Source: a virus | Length of the DNA: 64,000 nucleotides | Reading direction: 5' to 3' (one strand) | IMG/VR virus record: IMGVR_UViG_3300045125_000085 | Location: 62,001-126,000 of that record | Part shown: positions 32,614 through 43,278 of the stretch, one piece after another | Numbering within the stretch: position 1 is the stretch's first letter | How the letters are laid out: each line of letters opens with the position of its first letter | The notes under the pieces: model-generated | What the model was told of the DNA's origin: nothing | The model's database searches: none | Seen by the model: the letters and a program-made list of their open reading frames with translations, nothing else | Translations under genes and position numbers: made by a program

Positions 32614-32656
32614 TCATAGTGCCCTGAGAGCTCTATAGCTCTCAGGGCACTATGCT
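32614..32656 (+). terminator. Hairpin after the RyR gene
   Basis: CATAGTGCCCTGAGAGCT and AGCTCTCAGGGCACTATG form an 18-bp perfect stem with a 4-base loop, four bases after the stop. It shares the 'GCCCTGAGAGC' core with the hairpin at 37198-37237. Confidence 0.8.
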
Positions 32657-32659
32657 GGG

Positions 32660-32685
32660 TAAAAAAAAAGGGCACGTACCTGTGC
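32660..32685 (-). terminator. Rho-independent terminator of the HTH genes
   Basis: On the minus strand GGGCAC, a short loop and GTGCCC form a stem followed by nine T residues, downstream of the HTH gene stop at 32745. Confidence 0.85.
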
Positions 32686-32744
32686 CCAAGAGAGGAGATT
32701 ACACACTAACAAAATCAGTGGAGTTGCTTAGATCTAGCGATCGT

Positions 32745-33298
32745 TAGAGCATTCCATCTTCTCTAAGCAGCTTGAGGTAATAGCAGACCGAACTAGGTGA
32801 TAAGTTCATCTGCTTAAGCTATCTCAGGCGGTGAAACCGCGCTGGTACAGAGAGTACACCTGCTGACGCTTACTTTGAAAGTAAGCAGTCGGATTATCTA
32901 CGATGCCATCCAGCTCATCCCAACCAGCAGTAATGTCAATAGGGGCAGTCTCTATGTCACCCTACCTTTATAGCCAAGGATGATACGATCACCTATCTGA
33001 CGGCTATACTCAGCACGCTTCTGATGTGCTTCGAATACTCTGTAGAGATCTCTTCGCGCAGGTTTTCGGTCTAGGGTGAAGATGACGTCTTCACCTTTCT
33101 GCACAATTATCGTACCATCAGGCCAGTTGACGATGTAATGACCGTCACCGCATTCTCAAACGACCGGCTCATTAGAGATAATATCAGCATCGAGATCGAG
33201 CCTTAGTCCAGCTTTTCCTGAAGGACTTGCTTGAGCTTAGGGCACTATGTCGGTGATCTCTAAGCGTGTATCGTCATCGGCTATCCAAACTTTGCCAT
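32745..33298 (-). CDS. HTH-domain DNA-binding protein (second of two)
   Basis: From about 33298 (MAKFG, with a poor SD) frames read ADDDTRLEITDIV, GKAGLRLDLDADIISNEPVV, ECGDGHYIVNWPDGTIIVQK, KPARRDLYRVFEAHQKRAEY, then across breaks AGWDELDGIVDNPTAYFQSK and RQQVYSLYQRGFT, and finally KQMNLSPSSVCYYLKLLRED ending GML. The last about 45 residues form a helix-turn-helix similar to that of the next gene (SPSSVCYYLK versus TGPTITYYLK). About 185 residues with several breaks; the N-terminal boundary with the neighbouring HTH gene is uncertain, and one long gene is possible. Probable transcription regulator. Confidence 0.55.
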
Positions 33299-33322
33299 GC
33301 TAACAGTAGATGCATTACTGCT

Positions 33323-33700
33323 CTAACTGACAAAATACCTCCTGAGATGAATAGGCGAAATAGACTCGACATAGCTGAGTACTTTATGGACTTCCTTGTA
33401 GCTCAGCATGAAGCGTCCACCATTCGGTGGCAGGATGTCTATACCTATAGGCTTTACAATAAGTAAGCCATTGTTTTCTTCCATCATAGGCGCAGAGATC
33501 TTTTTGTTGAATAGTTCTTGCTGTTTGCTATGGTTCATCAGCCTTTCCTTCTTAAGATAATAAGTGATAGTAGGCCCAGTGACGCCGAGCCTCTTGGCGA
33601 TCTCAGTCATGCTGTATCCAGAGTTATAAAGCTGGACTATGACTTTGCTGCGAGATTCAGCATAGTTGTTAGCATCAAACTTATTGGTATTGTGGCTCAT
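33323..33700 (-). CDS. HTH transcriptional regulator, 125 aa
   Basis: Intact ORF from ATG 33700 (MSHNTNKFDANNYAESRSKV). Residues about 16-50 read SRSKVIVQLYNSGYSMTEIA then KRLGVTGPTITYYLKKERLM: a Hin/resolvase-type helix-turn-helix with the motif 'G.S..EIAkrLGVt..Ti..YLkk'. The C-terminal part is beta-rich (GIDILPPNGGRFMLSYKEVH). Probably binds DNA as a phage regulator. A promoter-like TATATACTTA lies about 50 bases upstream of the start. The next gene on the strand carries a related HTH. Confidence 0.8.
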   Translation of the reverse strand: MSHNTNKFDANNYAESRSKVIVQLYNSGYSMTEIAKRLGVTGPTITYYLKKERLMNHSKQQELFNKKISAPMMEENNGLLIVKPIGIDILPPNGGRFMLSYKEVHKVLSYVESISPIHLRRYFVS

Positions 33701-33737
33701 GAGGTATCCCCTATTATTGATTGAAAATAGTGAGTAG

Positions 33738-33768
33738 TACGGTATACTCAGTGTAAGTATATATCGCT
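33738..33768 (-). promoter_or_regulatory. Candidate promoter of the HTH gene
   Basis: On the minus strand GCGATATATACTTACACTG, similar in its TATACTTA part to the CCCATATACTTA elements elsewhere but lacking the CCC and the TGCAG box. It lies in the 117-bp gap between the SbcC-like stop and the HTH start. Confidence 0.35.
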
Positions 33769-33817
33769 CTATTCACTTTGAATCTATACTGCTGTTAGAC
33801 TCAAGCAGCTGTTGACC

Positions 33818-36313
33818 TTAAACAGGTTTCAGCTTCAAGCAGCTGTTAAAACTAGCTCCAGGTGCTAACTCCACATTAGCACTACAAAGTATGGTAATAT
33901 CGCTATGTTTCATACTGCCATAAGTCTCGTAGTGATGGCTAACTATGAAGATCTGTGAGAACTGGCTATCGTCGATTAGCTCCTGAATGACTTGATAAGC
34001 GGACCGACGATGCGCTGGATCCATTCTAGTAGAGAACTCATCCAGCACGAGTGGATAATCGCTCAGACCTAAGTACTGCATCGCTACGACTTTAAACGCT
34101 AGATCGATGATCTCCTGCATACCAGAGCTAGTCTTAGCGATATCAGGTATGCTGATACTCTCATTGATCTGTACTTGAAACTTATAGTCTAGCTCTAAGC
34201 TATCTTCATCTTCCGGTAAAGTAGCGAGTAGTCGCATAGGGTAGAGCCAGCCTCTAGCGATAAAATGATTCATCTGCTCTACGTAATGACTGATGAATCC
34301 CATTAAGCTTTGAGCAATGAGGCCGCTAGTCGGTGAGAGTTCTTGGGTGAGTTGTTTTAAGGCTTGGCTTTCATGAGTGAGGGTCTCGACTTGTTGTTGG
34401 AGGTTAGCGGCTAAGGCTCTTTGAATGTGGACTTGTGAGAGCGTGCGTTCAGCATTACTGAGTTCTAGGCGTAGAGTCTGGATAGCCTCGTTGAGATGAT
34501 CGCGGATGAGGAGTTGGTTCCAGGCTTCTAGCTGTTGATTACGTTGGCTGAGTAGTCGTGTGAGCGTCTCCTCAATCGACAATAAACGCTGAGCGCTAGT
34601 CTTGTATTGCTGATAGCGTTTTAAGCGCTGCTGGGCGTTCTGCAGGCTGTTACTGTAGTGCTGATAATCAGCCTGGAGTTGATTATACTCAGTTTGTAAG
34701 CGTTGTAGGAATCCAGCTTCTTGATTTTGCGTGAGTTGCTGTAAAGCAGTTAGTCGAATTATCTCTTGCTCTAAATGTTGGATCTCACAGAGTGCTAGTA
34801 GATCTTGCTCTACGAGTTGCAGTTTACTAGCTATCAGTAAAGGCTGAGATCTTAACCAAGCTTCTTGCTTGATCCATTGCCAGAGTGGAGCTAGTACAGG
34901 CCAGCGAGTGACATAAGTTTGATAAGTCTGACTGCATTGCAGATAAGTCGCTAAGATCTCTAGTTCAGCTTGGAGTGTAGTGAGTTCTTTCGTATAGTTA
35001 AAGTGTTGCTGATTCAGTGACTGGATGTTAGCCTCTAGTCTAGCTACCTTAGCGGGCTGATAGCCTATAGACCATTGATGATTGCATTGCGGGCATTGAG
35101 TTTTACCGTGGTCTTTATAGTGGAGTTGTTCTTTTAGTAAGAGAGATTGTTTTTGGGTAGACTGCTCTATCTCAGCTAGATACTGCTGGAGTGTGGTTAA
35201 ATGTTGTTGTTTAGCCTGATGTTGCTCACGGTTATACGGTACATCGAGTACTGGGATACTGCTACAGAGTTCGATTAAAGGGGTAGTGATAGTCTGTAGG
35301 GCTTGTAGTGCCGAGTCAGGTGAAGGCCAGACTAAAGTAGTCTGACACTGTTGACGGAGTCTCTGCTGTCTAGTCTTAAGCTCCTGTAGCCGCTGTTGTA
35401 CATCTTTACTATCCGTGACCGTATTACTCTGAGCTGTATCGACTGCGATCTGAGTCGTCTCTAATTGTAAAGCGAGTTTCTCTAGCAGGATTTGTTGACT
35501 GCGACTCGTGACTTCGGCTTCTTGTATGGCTTGATCGATAGCAGTAAGATCAGTGAATCCTTCTAAGTTAAGAAACTGCTTACGTAAGCTAGGATATTCT
35601 TTCAAACATTGCTTGAGTTGTAGATCTAGTTGACTGAGTTGCTGCGTATAACTCTGGGTAGTGCCAGTGATATTAGGCTTTCTAGCTAGCAGAGTATCTA
35701 AGGCATATCTGAGTACATCGACTTCACTTTGCAGTAGTAATTCTTGCTCTTCAGTCAAGCATTTACTAGCTTCTTGTACGGCCTGAGTCTGAGCTATCTT
35801 TAAAGCACCTTGCACATCTCTGGCTTGCTCTTTCAGTTTCTGAAACACATTAAGTGCATACGTGTAGCTAATATCAGACAACTTAGTAAACCATTGCCGT
35901 CTGTCATTAGGACTCATGCTGGTAAAGCGAGTCGTACCGAGTAATAAGCTATGGACTTCTTGGCTTAAGCCAAATAACTGCTTGACTAATTCTTTTTGTT
36001 CAGCCAACGTACTACTTTGATTTAGCTCTTCACCATCATCCTTAATCAAGCTATGGACTGCGGGTTGGGTAAACTGATTCAGTAAGGTATAGCGTGATTT
36101 ACCATGACTGATTACGACACGCTTATAGCCATCTTTGTAAAAGTCCTGTGATAAAGCTGGCCACGGTGAGAGCTCTTGCAGTAAAGACGATTTACCGCTA
36201 CCATTCGTACCGAGTATCTGGTGCACTTTCTTATCAAAGTCAATTTTCAAATAAGCGATTTCACGTAAAGCAAAGCGCTTATAGCCGACGAGTTCGATGC
36301 TGTGTATTTTCAT
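33818..36313 (-). CDS. SbcC/Rad50-like (T4 gp46-like) recombination ATPase subunit
   Basis: Intact 831-residue ORF, ATG 36313 (MKIHSIELVGYKRFALREIA). Walker A is GTNGSGKSSLLQE near residue 41; a long coiled coil rich in Gln and Leu spans about 170-700, split by a zinc hook TQCPQCNHQW near residue 405; the C-terminal lobe has a signature-like KTSSGMQEIIDLAF and Walker B/D-loop LVLDEFSTRMDPAHRRS, then IFIVSHHYE. This is the SMC-like ATPase that pairs with an Mre11/gp47 nuclease to process DNA ends. No nuclease partner lies in this window. It is one of the few long genes with no frame break. Confidence 0.93.
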   Translation of the reverse strand: MKIHSIELVGYKRFALREIAYLKIDFDKKVHQILGTNGSGKSSLLQELSPWPALSQDFYKDGYKRVVISHGKSRYTLLNQFTQPAVHSLIKDDGEELNQSSTLAEQKELVKQLFGLSQEVHSLLLGTTRFTSMSPNDRRQWFTKLSDISYTYALNVFQKLKEQARDVQGALKIAQTQAVQEASKCLTEEQELLLQSEVDVLRYALDTLLARKPNITGTTQSYTQQLSQLDLQLKQCLKEYPSLRKQFLNLEGFTDLTAIDQAIQEAEVTSRSQQILLEKLALQLETTQIAVDTAQSNTVTDSKDVQQRLQELKTRQQRLRQQCQTTLVWPSPDSALQALQTITTPLIELCSSIPVLDVPYNREQHQAKQQHLTTLQQYLAEIEQSTQKQSLLLKEQLHYKDHGKTQCPQCNHQWSIGYQPAKVARLEANIQSLNQQHFNYTKELTTLQAELEILATYLQCSQTYQTYVTRWPVLAPLWQWIKQEAWLRSQPLLIASKLQLVEQDLLALCEIQHLEQEIIRLTALQQLTQNQEAGFLQRLQTEYNQLQADYQHYSNSLQNAQQRLKRYQQYKTSAQRLLSIEETLTRLLSQRNQQLEAWNQLLIRDHLNEAIQTLRLELSNAERTLSQVHIQRALAANLQQQVETLTHESQALKQLTQELSPTSGLIAQSLMGFISHYVEQMNHFIARGWLYPMRLLATLPEDEDSLELDYKFQVQINESISIPDIAKTSSGMQEIIDLAFKVVAMQYLGLSDYPLVLDEFSTRMDPAHRRSAYQVIQELIDDSQFSQIFIVSHHYETYGSMKHSDITILCSANVELAPGASFNSCLKLKPV

Positions 36314-36380
36314 GATGCTTGCTCTAATACAATAGACCTACAGCATAGCCTTCTTTCCTTGTTTTTTATGAGCCGTCAAT

Positions 36381-37187
36381 ATGAGCGATCAATTAGAAAG
36401 TCAACTCCGCCTTTATTCCTTAGGTATCGTCGTAGCCGATAAAGCCCGTGATAGTGAAGATATACAAGTACACCCTACTGAGATATTGCCTTTAGTCCAC
36501 GGCCCATTGACTGATAAAAAGACTGATGTCAAAAGCGAAGTACCGGATGCTAGTGCCGTACCGCGTAAGAGTGAAACTAAAGTAGCTGACGTACTCACAG
36601 CTAAATGGCTACCAGGTGATAGTACTAACCGCATGACCGCACCCGATGTCATGGCCGGTGAGACTGTCTTGATCTTTAGGTTCGCGGACAGTGACGAGTA
36701 TTACTGGCGTACCGTGTTTCGTGAACCCACTATCCGTAGGCTAGAGACAGTCTATTATGTCTACGGCAATGTCACTGAGCCTTTAAAGGAAATAGGCAAA
36801 GAAAACTCCTATTGGTTTCAGGTCAGTACGCATGATAAAATCATCAAGCTGCATACGACTAAATGTGATAAAGACCCTAAGGAGCCTTACACGTATGACA
36901 TAGAGCTCGATACGGGTAGAGGTATATTGACGATTACAGATGATGTCAAAAACACCATAGTGCTCACCAGTAAAGATGGAGAGCTCAAGATCACGACTAA
37001 TAAGAAAGTAGTAGTGAAGAGCAAAGATATCGAGATAGAAGGCAAAGTCTCTATCAAAGGTGATACTAGCATCAAAGGTAATGTCAAACTAGATGGTGCA
37101 GTAGAGACTACGTCTAACGTAGAGATCAAAGGCAAGATGAACGCCAAAGTAGTCTCCTTTGGTGGTACGACCATGATAGTCCCGTAA
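36381..37187 (+). CDS. Baseplate central spike-type protein (T4 gp5 C-terminal/beta-helix-like)
   Basis: Intact 268-residue ORF (MSDQLESQLRLYSLGIVVAD). The middle reads VLIFRFADSDEYYWRTVFRE and PTIRRLETVYYVYGN, resembling spike-base OB regions of myoviruses; from about residue 165 short beta repeats follow (DIELDTGRGILTITDDVKNT, KITTNKKVVVKSKDIEIEGK, VSIKGDTSIKGNVKLDGAVE), as in trimeric beta-helix spikes. Expected at the tail tip, piercing the outer membrane. A strong terminator follows directly. Confidence 0.75.
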   Translation: MSDQLESQLRLYSLGIVVADKARDSEDIQVHPTEILPLVHGPLTDKKTDVKSEVPDASAVPRKSETKVADVLTAKWLPGDSTNRMTAPDVMAGETVLIFRFADSDEYYWRTVFREPTIRRLETVYYVYGNVTEPLKEIGKENSYWFQVSTHDKIIKLHTTKCDKDPKEPYTYDIELDTGRGILTITDDVKNTIVLTSKDGELKITTNKKVVVKSKDIEIEGKVSIKGDTSIKGNVKLDGAVETTSNVEIKGKMNAKVVSFGGTTMIVP

Positions 37188-37194
37188 AGCGAGT

Positions 37195-37240
37195 CAGCAT
37201 AGCGCCCTGAGAGCACTATGGCTCTCAGGGCGCTATGATT
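37195..37240. terminator. Long perfect hairpin terminator
   Basis: CATAGCGCCCTGAGAGC (37198-37214) and GCTCTCAGGGCGCTATG (37221-37237) pair over 17 bp with a 6-base loop, between the convergent stops at 37187 and 37271. Confidence 0.85.
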
Positions 37241-37270
37241 GCTACAGACTATCTCGATAAGCTCCGATTT

Positions 37271-38512
37271 CTAGTAGCCATCCCTAGAGTGATCGAACGT
37301 ATGCATAGGTGTCATGCCGCTAGTCACAGTCGTCAAAGCTGGATCAGCTACTGTGTTAAAGACATGATGCTTGTAGAAACTATCCTGTACAGTCAATGAC
37401 CATTGTCCATCTTCTAAGCTAGACCAATATTCACCGAGCTTACCTTGACCTATGATCAGGGGATAGATAGGCTTTTGATAGCTGATAAACATACCTGGTA
37501 AAGCTGGGGTCATGAGTCCTCTACGTACCGTAAATAAATGCGGCGTATCGACCACGATCCAAAACGACTGTGGTAAAGTCAAATACTGCTTGACTACCGT
37601 ATCGGAATAGAGTTCAGTCACACTGACGCGCTCAGGATGGAGTACGCTATTTGACAGACTTAAGCTACTGAGATCTAAGTTGACTATAGACTCAAAATAG
37701 CGCTCTACGTAAGGTAAGTGCTCTAATGACAAAGCATAGCTCGTATCACTGATTTGCCAAAACACCTGAGGATCCGGTAAGACTAGATAGCCGCCTATAG
37801 ACAGCAACACCGTCTGATTAGGCGTAGTAGTCGGTATCGTTAAATACGCTTTGCTATGTAAAGATACATCAGGATTACTAGCGGTAATCTGACTCTCAGT
37901 AATAGGCAGCATAGTCAGCTTACCTATATTAGCGAAACTATATAAGCCGAGTTGATTATTTCTACTTTGTCTAAAGCTCCTACCGCCTTCTTTGACATAG
38001 AGTCCATCATCGTCATAGTCAGTAGGATGCAGGTAGCCGTTGACGGATACTAAGCAATATGAGTAGAGTTGCTCATAGACTACTGGTGTGCCAGGTCTGA
38101 TGATACGGATATCGTTACGAGCTTCCTGCTCAGCGATCGTGCTATCGGGTCTACCGATGATGGTCAGATCGGCTAGATAGCCTGCTTGAAAGGCGTCTCT
38201 GTACTGCACATAATCGACTCTAGTAGTCGGTAGAGCCGGGATAGTAGGTAGTGCTCTAGTCCCTAGGTCTATGAACCAATTCGCTAAAGTACCTAGATAA
38301 CCATTATACTCAGTGCGTAAGGGTTCTAGGTCTACGTAGACAGTGGCCGCTAAAGCGGTATTACTGAGGGTCAGGATGATGCGTCTATAGGTACTAAAGA
38401 TAGTACTGAGACTCTGGGTCGAGAGGTCGGCATTAGACCACTGTGCCTGTAGGCTGCGATCGAGCACTAAAGCGGAAAGATACTGGTACATAATAGCCTC
38501 TGGACTAGACAT
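37271..38512 (-). CDS. Virion structural protein, 413 aa
   Basis: Intact ORF, ATG 38512 (MSSPEAIMYQYLSALVLDRS). The N-terminal 120 residues are helical; then a beta-rich part: PVVYEQLYSYCLVSVNGYLH, PTDYDDDGLYVKEGGRSFRQ, NIGKLTMLPITESQITASNP, VVDTPHLFTVRRGLMTPALP and ending MTPMHTFDHSRDGY. Proteins with a 'sVNGylHp.dyd..G.yv' motif are common in jumbo-phage virions, as I recall, probably baseplate or tail. It is on the opposite strand between the spike and tail-fibre genes. Confidence 0.68.
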   Translation of the reverse strand: MSSPEAIMYQYLSALVLDRSLQAQWSNADLSTQSLSTIFSTYRRIILTLSNTALAATVYVDLEPLRTEYNGYLGTLANWFIDLGTRALPTIPALPTTRVDYVQYRDAFQAGYLADLTIIGRPDSTIAEQEARNDIRIIRPGTPVVYEQLYSYCLVSVNGYLHPTDYDDDGLYVKEGGRSFRQSRNNQLGLYSFANIGKLTMLPITESQITASNPDVSLHSKAYLTIPTTTPNQTVLLSIGGYLVLPDPQVFWQISDTSYALSLEHLPYVERYFESIVNLDLSSLSLSNSVLHPERVSVTELYSDTVVKQYLTLPQSFWIVVDTPHLFTVRRGLMTPALPGMFISYQKPIYPLIIGQGKLGEYWSSLEDGQWSLTVQDSFYKHHVFNTVADPALTTVTSGMTPMHTFDHSRDGY

Positions 38513-38603
38513 AATGATAAATCAGATGACACATTCACGCTGGCATTTATGCCAGCTTTCCAGGCATTTTTTGCCCCTATACCATTAAATTCGGGAGCCG
38601 AAT

Positions 38604-41600
38604 ATGGCAGTGCTGTATCCATTCGACCCCACGGGGATGGCGGCGGACAACCTCGTGTTCGAGGAGCCGCACGCTGTTACGGAAGCCCATTACCGTGACT
38701 ACCATTTCATTATTCCAGATGTCGCACCGTTCTACGCAGAAGGGCTAGTGATTACCTTAGCAGGCAGTGAGCCTACTCCAGGTACTCACAGCTGGCGTCG
38801 ACTATTTTGAAGTACTGCCTTATGAAGCGGCTACCCGATCGATCGGGAAGCCGATTTATGGCGCGATCGCTTTGAACAGTCGATGGACGAGTGGCGTACT
38901 CTTACTGACGTACCAGACCTTAGGTGGTCAATGGGTAGCCGATCGCAGCTATGTGTATAAAGCCTTAGCTGAGAAAGCCTATAACCCACGGACCACGGTA
39001 TGGGACGTATTGACGGAATGTCGCTGAGATCTTTCCGCCAATTAACCACACGCAGAACTTTAGCGATTATTACGACGAAGGTCAGCTGATCCAAGCTATC
39101 ACTCGTCTAGGTACGGATATCGCTAGAGAAGCCGATAGTCTGCCTATAGTAAGACATCTTAGGAATTTCGACAATCCGCATAAGACCACGAAAGCACAAG
39201 TCGGTCTGCCATTAGTAGAAAACTACCCGATGGCTACGACCGAGCAAGCGCTATCAGGTCAGATACCAAGAAGCCTATATTAGTCCTAAGACATTAGGTG
39301 ATGTAAGGACTGCGATTAAGACTGAGTTTAGTACTGGAATCAATGGCGCTATGCGCTGGATCTCTAGTCTGCTCGATCAGCTGAATCGTCATAAAGCTGA
39401 TCTAAGCAATCCTCACCAAGTCACTAAAGACCAACTCGGCTTAGATCTGGTCGGTAATTGGCGGATGGCTGAGTCAACTGAAGTCAAAGTCAGTACGTCT
39501 GATCCTGACTTTATGCCGGCGACTGACATTATCGTCAATCCGCAAACTTTAGAACTAGTCCGTCTGTCAGTGCTAGATAACTTAGCCACGGCAGTGACTA
39601 ATTTAAATACTACTATCCGGGTGCTGACTGACCATGTCGATGCCCATAAAGCTAATGAGAATAATCCGCATAAAGTCACCGCTACTCAACTCGGCTTATC
39701 AAAGCTCGGTAACTGGGGCATGGCTACGACTGAAGAAGCGATCACAGGTACGGCTACTGATAGTCTGATTAATCCTAGCACACTAAGGTCAGTACGTAAC
39801 GAGATCACTAAGGATATCGATGCTGCGGGCGATACTATTTATAACCATATTACTGAGACTGTGACCACCATCACGAAGTACATTAATGAAGGTGGTACTG
39901 CACTCGATACGCATACTGTAGATTATACTAACCCACACCGAGTCACTGCTACGCAAGTTGGATTAGGCAATGTCGCTAATCTACCTTTAGCTACTGATCT
40001 CGAAGTAGCCAATGGTGAATCGCTAGATAAGTACGTCACCCTTAGACAGATCACTACGTATCTGACGGCCAGAGCTGGCTTACTTTACAGCATTGCTATT
40101 GCTACTGAAGTCGTAGAAGGTGAGTCGATAGAAGCTACATTGACTACAGCTAGAGTAGTCTCAGGGACGCAGTACTATTGGAGTATCGTGCATGGGACGA
40201 CTACTACTGCTAACTTTACTGAGAATAGTGGGGTAGTGTACGTTACAGATAATACTGTTGTCTGGAGTATTACAGCTACCTTACAGTCTGAATTTAACCC
40301 AGATCGTAGCTTTAGCCTAATGGTGCGAGAAGATAGCATTGATGGTAGAGTAGTAGCTATCTCAGATCCAGTCACGTTGATCAACGTGACACGCTTACCG
40401 GATTATCAGTTTAATATAGCACATACGGATGTAATGCTGAGTAAGTCTTGCAGCATGCCGATCTCGCTGACCGTATCGAATACGCCTATTGGTACGACAC
40501 TGTATTGGGAAGTAGCACCATTGACGGCTATAGCTGCCAACTTTAAGCAAAAAGCTGGTGAAGTCATAGTCAGCGGTAACGTAGTCAACTGGACGATAGA
40601 AGCCTATTCGACGATGGCTAACCGCTATCTATCTACCTTTAAGATTAAGCTACGGCGTGGTGCTGCTGACGGTGAAATCGTCGCTATGTCAGAACTACTG
40701 ACATTCGTAGGTACTTTATCAGCGGCGCAGGTGGTGACGGCGACGAGTCTATTCGCACCGGGCGTCTCACTGAACGCGGATAACTATTATAAAGTCACGA
40801 CCTTCCCACGTGCCGTCAGTAATAATTACGATACGCGTCAAGTGGCGCCGTATAAAGGACGCGCACTGCGTAGACAAACAGGTAGTATGGCTACCTTTAG
40901 CTTAGTACCATCAGTCAAAATACTGAACGAAGGTGACGGCTTAAGAGTCAACGTAACGACTAGTCGCGATGTAGGCTATCAGACAGTATACTGGAAAGTA
41001 ATCCATACAGGTACGACGGCGGGTGACTTCGTCCATGATAGCGGTATCTTAGAGATCATCGGTACTAATGGTCATATAGACCTGACGACTATCTTTAAGA
41101 CGACCGATGTAGGTGAGCGTAGCTTTAAAATAGGACTGATGGCATCTAGCTATACAGAAGCACCTTTTGCTACGACTATACCGATCACACTGCTGAATAT
41201 AGATACAGCTACGTTATACCGCATCAGTACTACGAACTGGTCTATCGCTACTAAGCTGACTAAGACATTAAACTTTATAGCTTCTACGAGTAAGTTAGTC
41301 AACGGTACGAATCTGCGCTGGAAGATCAACCACATCAATACACTCAGTACTGACTTTACGTCAGATGTCGGTGTAGCTATAGTGCAGAATGATGCGACTA
41401 GCTTTATAGTCAACGTATCTGATCTGATCAAGCGCTTATCAGTCGCTCAGTTTAGAGTCCAGCTATATGAAGGCATTAACCTGTTAGTGACTTCAGCTCT
41501 AGTGACCGTCTACTCTGATCTGCAAGCTGCTGGTATCATGCAACTAGAAACACTGTATGATCCGTATGTGACCGCTACCGCACGTAACTACTACTGGGTG

Positions 41601-42755
41601 AATAATGTCGGTAGACGTAGTCTAGTCGATCAGCCCATAGTGCCGCATGACTATCCAGCTCAGTGTGACGAGTGCTACAGTCAGTGAAGGTAGTAGTCTG
41701 ACAGCTAGTCTGACTGCTATCAATATCACTGATCCTACTAACTTCTACTGGAGCATAGAGCACGGTACGACGACTGCGAGTGACTTTACCGCTACGAGTG
41801 GTACGGTCGTAATGACAGCCGGTAGAGCAGACTGGACGATCTCTACTATTTATAGTAGTGTGAATAGTGCTGATAAGACTTACTCGATCGTAGTACGGCC
41901 TTTACCAGAGCACTACAGTCACACCTATCGCATGTAAGGATAATCTGACTATAGGTAATATTTATTATTACGAGCCTACGTATGCTATCAGTAGCAGTCA
42001 GTCTACATATGACAGCATGACGGTCACTAGCATCCCAGTCACAGTGACTACGACACATCTGTCGGATACGACGCTGTACTGGAAAGTGATACCGATTACG
42101 AGTGGCTTAGGTAATGGTAGCTTTACTCTGATCCAAGGTAGTGTAGCTGTAAATTCAGGTACAGGTAGTATTGCGGTAGGGATAAAGAGTACGATACAGG
42201 CGATTAATCCTGCTCAGTTTATCGTGAAGCTATTTAGTGATAGCAGTTACACGACGCAGGTCGCTGTGACAGCTACGATCATAGTGAAGGATCTGACCGT
42301 CTACCCGACTTATAGTTTGACGGTTGGAGTGAGTACGTTAGCTGAAGGCCAATCCTGGCCTCTGAGCCTAGCCACGACGAGCGTCAATAACGACACGACT
42401 CTGTACTGGACGATACTGCTAGATACAGCTTTAGCTACACAGTTTAAAGCAGTCAGCGGTACTATCCGTACGACGGGTGATACGACGAGCTGGACGATCG
42501 CTACTAATGCTAGCTTACTCAAAGATATGGTTAGGACCTTTAGAGTCCAGATCCATACAGGTAGTACTAGTGGTACGGTAGTCGCTACGTCCGCTAGCTT
42601 AACGATCAGTGATATCGTCGGGATAGTGCTCGACATCCATCACGTCATGCCGTGTTGTCTCTACGAGGCGACTAAGCCGATAGATGCTGCCGATTACTAT
42701 GTGATCGGTGTCCATACCCCTTACGTCGCTAATCGAGGAGACTCTCCGTGTCTAA
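38604..42755 (+). CDS. Long tail fibre protein with NPHKVT repeats and beta-sandwich repeats
   Basis: ATG 38604 (MAVLYPFDPTGMAADNLVFE) to about 42755 (the last frame is inferred and overlaps the next GTG). Breaks occur near 38790, 39020, 39270, 41680, 41935 and 42700; 39.35-41.69 kb is unbroken. Four 'NPHKVT..QlGL..l.N..mAt' repeats (near 39175, 39405, 39660 and 39935) are typical of tail-fibre shafts. From 40.1 kb about six beta-sandwich domains of around 100 residues follow with the pattern 'EG.s....l....YW.i.HGTTta.dFt...G.....W.I' and often end with an 'ARxYYWVNNvGrR' block. About 1,380 residues. Receptor binding inferred. Confidence 0.8.
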
Positions 42756-43149
42756 AAATCAAGCGTATTTTCATCGCGTCAATCGACTGCCTGCGCAGTG
42801 TGAACCTTCAGCTATATATTTCCTGAAAGGTGAGCATGAGCACGACATGGACATGTATGCTGCAGGTAGTGATCCGAATGAGCTACTGCGAGTCATGACG
42901 GCGAAGGACGTCTTAGCCGCTATCATCCAGCGCTTCTCCAGCATCATGCAGATCGTAGTGGTGATCCCGACTCAAAAAGCTGAGATCTCTTACTACAAGT
43001 CGTTATATATGAAACGTGTCCATATCGACGCTCGTAGCTACTATTGGGTCAATAACCTAGGTAAGCGTAGACTGCGGTATGGCGGTACTGCTATCATGTA
43101 TGGCATACGCGTACCGTCTGCCAACGAGATGGAAAATGCTAACTGGTAG
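42748..43149 (+). CDS. Tail-fibre-associated protein, 133 aa, GTG start
   Basis: GTG at 42748 with GAGGAG upstream, overlapping the end of the long fibre gene. MSKNQAYFHRVNRLPAQCEP, LKGEHEHDMDMYAAGSDPNE and VMTAKDVLAAIIQRFSSIMQ, then YMKRVHIDARSYYWVNNLGK. The C-terminal 'ARSYYWVNNLGKRRLRYGG' matches the block closing domains in the preceding fibre, so the gene may be a detached fibre end domain. A terminator follows 70 bp later. Confidence 0.7.
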   Translation: MSKNQAYFHRVNRLPAQCEPSAIYFLKGEHEHDMDMYAAGSDPNELLRVMTAKDVLAAIIQRFSSIMQIVVVIPTQKAEISYYKSLYMKRVHIDARSYYWVNNLGKRRLRYGGTAIMYGIRVPSANEMENANW

Positions 43150-43217
43150 TAGCTAGGATGTAAGGCGATCTGACTAATCAGATGGAAGATGAGCGAGGGA
43201 CTGCGTCGACGCAGCAT

Positions 43218-43250
43218 ATAGCCCGGTAGTAGCTACCGGGCTTTTTCTTT
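43218..43250 (+). terminator. Rho-independent terminator
   Basis: AGCCCGGTAG and CTACCGGGCT form a 10-bp stem with a 3-base loop, followed by TTTTTCTTTG. Confidence 0.9.
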
Positions 43251-43278
43251 GTCTTTTATACTCATGAGGTAATTTACC

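Noticed and set aside
40175-41431. Minus-strand ORFs of 60-93 codons under the tail fibre
   Set aside because: Val/Ser-rich antisense shadows of Thr-rich fibre coding sequence.
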